Assembly (NCBI RefSeq): GCF_030732095.1
Contig: NZ_JAVAMQ010000026.1
Span: forward strand, 1 to 37,934
Direction: 5' to 3'
DNA length: 37,934 nt
DNA from: Paracoccus spongiarum
Lineage (GTDB): Bacteria; Pseudomonadota; Alphaproteobacteria; Rhodobacterales; Rhodobacteraceae
Shown in pieces: positions 34,706 through 37,934 of the stretch. Each line of letters starts with the position of its first letter. The stretch's first letter is position 1. The translations under genes were made by a program, and so were the position numbers. The notes beneath the pieces were generated by a model. That model searched no databases. It was not told where the DNA came from and worked only from the letters and a program-made list of their open reading frames with translations.

Positions 34706-36097
34706 GTGACCGACCACATCATCCGCGACATCGCGCTGGCCGATTATGGCCGCAAGGAACTGGACATCGCCGAAACCGAGATGCCCGGCCTGATGGCGCT
34801 GCGCGCCGAATACGGCGCGGCGCAGCCGCTGAAGGGGGCGCGGATCGCCGGCAGCCTGCACATGACCGTGCAGACCGCCGTGCTGATCGAGACGCTGACC
34901 GCGCTGGGCGCCGATGTCCGCTGGGCCTCGTGCAACATCTATTCCACCCAGGACCACGCGGCGGCGGCCATCGCCGCGACCGGCGTGCCGGTCTTTGCCG
35001 TCAAGGGCGAGACGCTGGCCGAATACTGGGCCTATACCGACCGCATCTTCATGTTCCCCGACGGCCCGGCGAACATGATCCTCGACGATGGCGGCGACGC
35101 GACCCTCTATGTCCTGCTGGGCGCCCGCGTCGAGGCCGGCGAGACCGACCTGATCGCCACCCCCACCAGCGAAGAGGAAGAGGCGCTGTTCGCCCAGATC
35201 CGCAGCCGCATCGACCAGACCCCGGGCTGGTTCGCCCGCCAGCGCGACGCGATCCGCGGCGTCTCCGAGGAAACCACCACGGGCGTCCACCGCCTCTATG
35301 ACCTGCACAAGAACGGCCTGCTGCCCTTCCCGGCGATCAACGTCAACGACAGCGTCACCAAGTCGAAATTCGACAACAAGTATGGCTGCAAGGAAAGCCT
35401 GGTCGACGGCATCCGCCGCGCCACCGACGTGATGATGGCCGGCAAGGTCGCCGTGGTCTGCGGCTATGGCGATGTCGGCAAGGGCAGCGCCGCCAGCCTG
35501 CGCGGCGCCGGCGCCCGCGTGAAGGTGACCGAGGTCGACCCGATCTGCGCCCTCCAGGCCGCGATGGACGGCTATGAGGTGGTGACGCTGGAGGACGTGG
35601 CCGACAGCGCCGACATCTTCATCACCACCACCGGCAACAAGGACGTGATCCGGCTGGAACACATGCGCGCCATGAAGGACATGGCCATCGTCGGCAATAT
35701 CGGCCATTTCGACAACGAGATCCAGGTCGCCGCACTGCGCAACCACCAGTGGACCAACGTCAAGGACCAGGTGGACATGATCGCGATGCCCTCGGGCAAC
35801 CGCATCATCCTGCTGAGCCAGGGCCGGCTGCTGAACCTTGGCAACGCCACCGGCCATCCCAGCTTCGTCATGTCGGCCAGTTTCACCAACCAGGTGCTGG
35901 CCCAGATCGAGCTGTGGACCAAGGGCGACGACTACCGGCCGGGCGTCTATATCCTGCCCAAGGCGCTGGATGAAAAGGTGGCCCGGCTGCATCTGGACAA
36001 GATCGGCGTGCGGCTGACGCAATTGTCGCCCGAACAGGCGGCCTATATCGGCGTCACCCCCGAAGGCCCCTTCAAATCCGATCACTACCGGTACTGA
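34706..36097 (+). CDS. ahcY: Adenosylhomocysteinase (SAH hydrolase)
   Basis: This NAD-containing cytoplasmic enzyme of 463 residues splits S-adenosylhomocysteine into adenosine and homocysteine, relieving product inhibition of methyltransferases. Substrate-domain motifs are [16 protein letters not shown] and [16 protein letters not shown]. The catalytic stretch is [17 protein letters not shown], the NAD site is [16 protein letters not shown], and the C-terminus is the conserved KSDHYRY. It starts with GTG at 34706, with AGAAGAAAG upstream. metK follows after 4 nt, so the two form a methyl-cycle operon. Confidence 0.97.
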   Translation: MTDHIIRDIALADYGRKELDIAETEMPGLMALRAEYGAAQPLKGARIAGSLHMTVQTAVLIETLTALGADVRWASCNIYSTQDHAAAAIAATGVPVFAVKGETLAEYWAYTDRIFMFPDGPANMILDDGGDATLYVLLGARVEAGETDLIATPTSEEEEALFAQIRSRIDQTPGWFARQRDAIRGVSEETTTGVHRLYDLHKNGLLPFPAINVNDSVTKSKFDNKYGCKESLVDGIRRATDVMMAGKVAVVCGYGDVGKGSAASLRGAGARVKVTEVDPICALQAAMDGYEVVTLEDVADSADIFITTTGNKDVIRLEHMRAMKDMAIVGNIGHFDNEIQVAALRNHQWTNVKDQVDMIAMPSGNRIILLSQGRLLNLGNATGHPSFVMSASFTNQVLAQIELWTKGDDYRPGVYILPKALDEKVARLHLDKIGVRLTQLSPEQAAYIGVTPEGPFKSDHYRY

Positions 36098-36101
36098 TCC
36101 C

Positions 36102-37289
36102 ATGACCGAATACACCACCTTCACCTCGGAATCCGTGTCCGAGGGCCACCCCGACAAGATCGCCGACCAGATCAGCGACGCCATCCTCGACGCCATCCTG
36201 GCCGAGGATCCGCGCGCCCGCGTGGCCTGCGAAACCATGGTCAAGACCGGCGTGGCGATCATCTCGGGCGAGATCTCGACCAATGCCTGGGTCGATCTGG
36301 AATCGATCGTGCGCGGCGTCATCAACGACATCGGCTATACCAGCAGCGATGTCGGCTTCGACGGCGCGACCTGTTCGGTCATCAACATCATCGGCAAGCA
36401 GTCCCCCGAGATCAATCAGGGGGTTGACCGCGAAAGCCTCGAGGAACAGGGGGCCGGCGACCAGGGCTTGATGTTCGGCTATGCCAGCGACGAGACCGAC
36501 GTGCTGATGCCCGCGTCGATCACCTATGCGCACCGCCTCGTGGAACGCCAGGCGCGGGTCCGCCGCGACGGCACCCTGCCCTGGCTGCGGCCGGACGCGA
36601 AATCGCAGATCACCCTGCGCTACGGCGCCGATGGCCGCCCCGAGGCGATCGAGGCGGTGGTGCTGTCCACCCAGCACAATCCCGACATCGCGCTGGCCGA
36701 CCTGCGCGAGGCGGTGATCGAGGAAATCATCAGGCCCGTCCTGCCCGCCGAATGGCTGTCGGACGCGACGCAGTATTTCATCAACCCGACCGGCAAGTTC
36801 GTGATCGGCGGTCCGGTGGGCGATTGCGGCCTGACCGGGCGCAAGATCATCGTCGACAGCTATGGCGGCATGGCGCGGCATGGCGGCGGCGCGTTTTCCG
36901 GCAAGGACCCCAGCAAGGTCGACCGCTCGGCCGCCTATGCCGGTCGCTGGGTCGCCAAGAACATCGTCGCGGCCGGGCTGGCCAGCCGCTGCGAGATCCA
37001 GGTCAGCTATGCCATCGGCGTGGCCCAGCCCACCTCGATCAGCCTCAACTGCTTTGGCACCGAGACGGTGCCGGTGGATCGCATCGTCGCCGCCGTCCGC
37101 GAGGTCTTCGACCTGCGCCCCTTCGCGATCATCCGCGAACTGGACCTGCTGCACCCGATCTACCGCCCGACCGCCAGCTATGGCCATTTCGGCCGCGCTC
37201 CCTACCCGCTGGCCGGCGCCACCGCCTTCAGCTGGGAACAGACCGACCGCGCCGAGGCGCTGAAGGCGGCTCTCGATTACGATGGGTAA
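36102..37289 (+). CDS. metK: S-adenosylmethionine synthetase
   Basis: This cytoplasmic enzyme of 395 residues makes SAM from methionine and ATP. Motifs are [20 protein letters not shown] (ATP/metal site), the [12 protein letters not shown] hexapeptide region and the [19 protein letters not shown] phosphate-binding loop. The length is close to the bacterial norm of about 385-395. It begins 4 nt after ahcY, so expression of SAM synthesis and SAH removal is coupled. The downstream neighbour is a convergent AT-richer gene. Confidence 0.97.
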   Translation: MTEYTTFTSESVSEGHPDKIADQISDAILDAILAEDPRARVACETMVKTGVAIISGEISTNAWVDLESIVRGVINDIGYTSSDVGFDGATCSVINIIGKQSPEINQGVDRESLEEQGAGDQGLMFGYASDETDVLMPASITYAHRLVERQARVRRDGTLPWLRPDAKSQITLRYGADGRPEAIEAVVLSTQHNPDIALADLREAVIEEIIRPVLPAEWLSDATQYFINPTGKFVIGGPVGDCGLTGRKIIVDSYGGMARHGGGAFSGKDPSKVDRSAAYAGRWVAKNIVAAGLASRCEIQVSYAIGVAQPTSISLNCFGTETVPVDRIVAAVREVFDLRPFAIIRELDLLHPIYRPTASYGHFGRAPYPLAGATAFSWEQTDRAEALKAALDYDG

Positions 37290-37316
37290 CGATGCCCGTG
37301 GGCGAGCAAGGGAACA

Positions 37317-37337
37317 GGGCAACAGCTAAAATTGCCC
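37317..37337. terminator. Hairpin between convergent metK and unknown gene
   Basis: GGGCAA (37317-37322) and TTGCCC (37332-37337) form a perfect 6-bp stem with a 9-nt loop. It sits in the 50-nt gap between two convergent stop codons, so it could serve both directions. There is no long T-tract. Confidence 0.5.
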
Positions 37338-37339
37338 GT

Positions 37340-37909
37340 TCAGGCTGTATTGCGATTACGAACTTTCAGTTCCTCATATATGCGCTGTGCAGCCTTGAAT
37401 CTTTTAAAGACGCCCGTCTTCTCTGAACGGATAACTGCCAGCAGATCATCTTTCGTCGCCAGTTCACCCGATCGAATTTTTTCTGCGATGCGTGTGTTGG
37501 GGGTGTCCAGGTCCTCGTCAGACGTCTGGTTTGCGATCACGTCTGCTCTAGCAATCATCGCCGCCCGATCCCTGTCTACCGCACTGTCCCCATAGAATAC
37601 GTCAAGAACCGCCCAAACATAGGCGCGCTCCAATGAGCTTTCTGGCAGCGGATTTAGCCAAGCACGCGAGCGGGCTTCGGTCGTGGATTTCACATCCCAA
37701 ACACGATCATTCCGCCATTCCAATTCTTGTGCAATCGCTGCAACAGCCAGTGGATTGGCCGACTCCAAGAGCACCCTTTCCAGATCGCCAAAATCCGTAA
37801 CATAGGCGCCTACAGACTTGCTCAGCAATTCGTGCACCTCTGCCATGTAAACTTCTTGAAACCTCACAAGATCCTTCGCTTCTATGCTTTCCTCATCCTT
37901 GTCTTCCAT
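37340..37909 (-). CDS. Hypothetical protein, possibly partial, horizontally acquired
   Basis: This unrecognised protein has 189 residues from the ATG at 37909, which has a strong GAAGGA site. The frame also stays open to the window edge (DFLWLKES before the Met), so the gene may begin outside. It is soluble, rich in charged residues and largely helical: an acidic N-terminus (EDKDEESIEAKDL) is followed by helices such as VYMAEVHELLSKSV and NPLAVAAIAQELEWRND. The end is ELATKDDLLAVIRSEKTGVF and FKAAQRIYEELKVR. Base composition is clearly less GC-rich than in the neighbours, with codons such as AAA, ATT and TCT, which suggests recent transfer, perhaps with a prophage, defence or plasmid module to the right. 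No function is proposed. Confidence 0.7.
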   Translation of the reverse strand: MEDKDEESIEAKDLVRFQEVYMAEVHELLSKSVGAYVTDFGDLERVLLESANPLAVAAIAQELEWRNDRVWDVKSTTEARSRAWLNPLPESSLERAYVWAVLDVFYGDSAVDRDRAAMIARADVIANQTSDEDLDTPNTRIAEKIRSGELATKDDLLAVIRSEKTGVFKRFKAAQRIYEELKVRNRNTA

Positions 37910-37934
37910 GCTTTCCTTCAGCCATAAGAAGTCC

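Noticed and set aside
34308..36105. A SAM/SAH, SAM-II or SAH riboswitch before ahcY or metK
   Set aside because: The conserved cores of these classes are not visible upstream of ahcY, and only 4 nt separate ahcY from metK.

Overview
The window is a GC-rich alphaproteobacterial chromosome segment, most likely from the Rhodobacteraceae and close to Paracoccus. This assignment is an inference from gene content: fabZ-lpxA-lpxI-lpxB using the LpxI-type enzyme, a MoxR/DUF58/DUF4159 cluster, ahcY followed directly by metK, and heavy GCC/GGC/CTG codon use. It falls into an accessory left part (about 1-15,880) and a mostly core right part (about 15,884-37,300), followed by a foreign-looking gene at the right edge.

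Accessory left part. A decayed IS110-family transposase (79-612) opens the window. A compact catabolic cluster follows. A two-domain SnoaL-like protein (888-1853, minus) diverges from a CUT1-type ABC importer (ATPase, binding protein, two permeases; 1968-6521). On the same strand come a single-domain SnoaL-like protein, a histidinol-dehydrogenase-family enzyme resembling sulfopropanediol dehydrogenase HpsN, a second two-domain SnoaL-like protein, an SDR oxidoreductase, a LacI-family regulator, a third two-domain SnoaL-like protein, a bicupin, an alpha/beta hydrolase and an RraA/HMG-aldolase-family protein (6631-14766). Many genes overlap by 1-4 nt, so the set behaves as one operon. The divergent promoter region carries two LacI-type palindromes with CG centres, probably bound by the LacI protein encoded inside the operon. 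The order suggests import of a polyol or sugar-like compound, two dehydrogenations, SnoaL-type isomerisation, elimination or hydration steps, hydrolysis, and retro-aldol cleavage or decarboxylation. The substrate cannot be read from the sequence. This cluster is the best candidate for an undescribed system.

Boundary. Downstream of the operon lies a graveyard of frameshifted transposase fragments (one IS256-like, two IS3-like; 14772-15745) that ends beside a tRNA-Arg(TCT). The 3' end of that tRNA faces the accessory region, as expected for an island attached at a tRNA.

Core right part. A lysozyme-inhibitor-like protein and a GNAT acetyltransferase (minus) are followed by tRNA-Gly(CCC), a TSUP permease and a RidA protein. 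The minus-strand run moxR-DUF58-BatA/DUF4159-VWA-like membrane protein-fabZ-lpxA-lpxI-lpxB covers 18,269-28,544 and combines an envelope or stress-associated cluster with lipid A synthesis. Divergent from moxR are a DUF1285 protein and a hydroxypyruvate isomerase. Next come a 24-residue membrane peptide, a glycine-repeat membrane protein that lacks a canonical start, typA, a TetR-like regulator, and the methyl-cycle pair ahcY-metK. A visibly AT-richer unknown gene (37,340-37,909, minus) converges on metK and remains open to the window edge.
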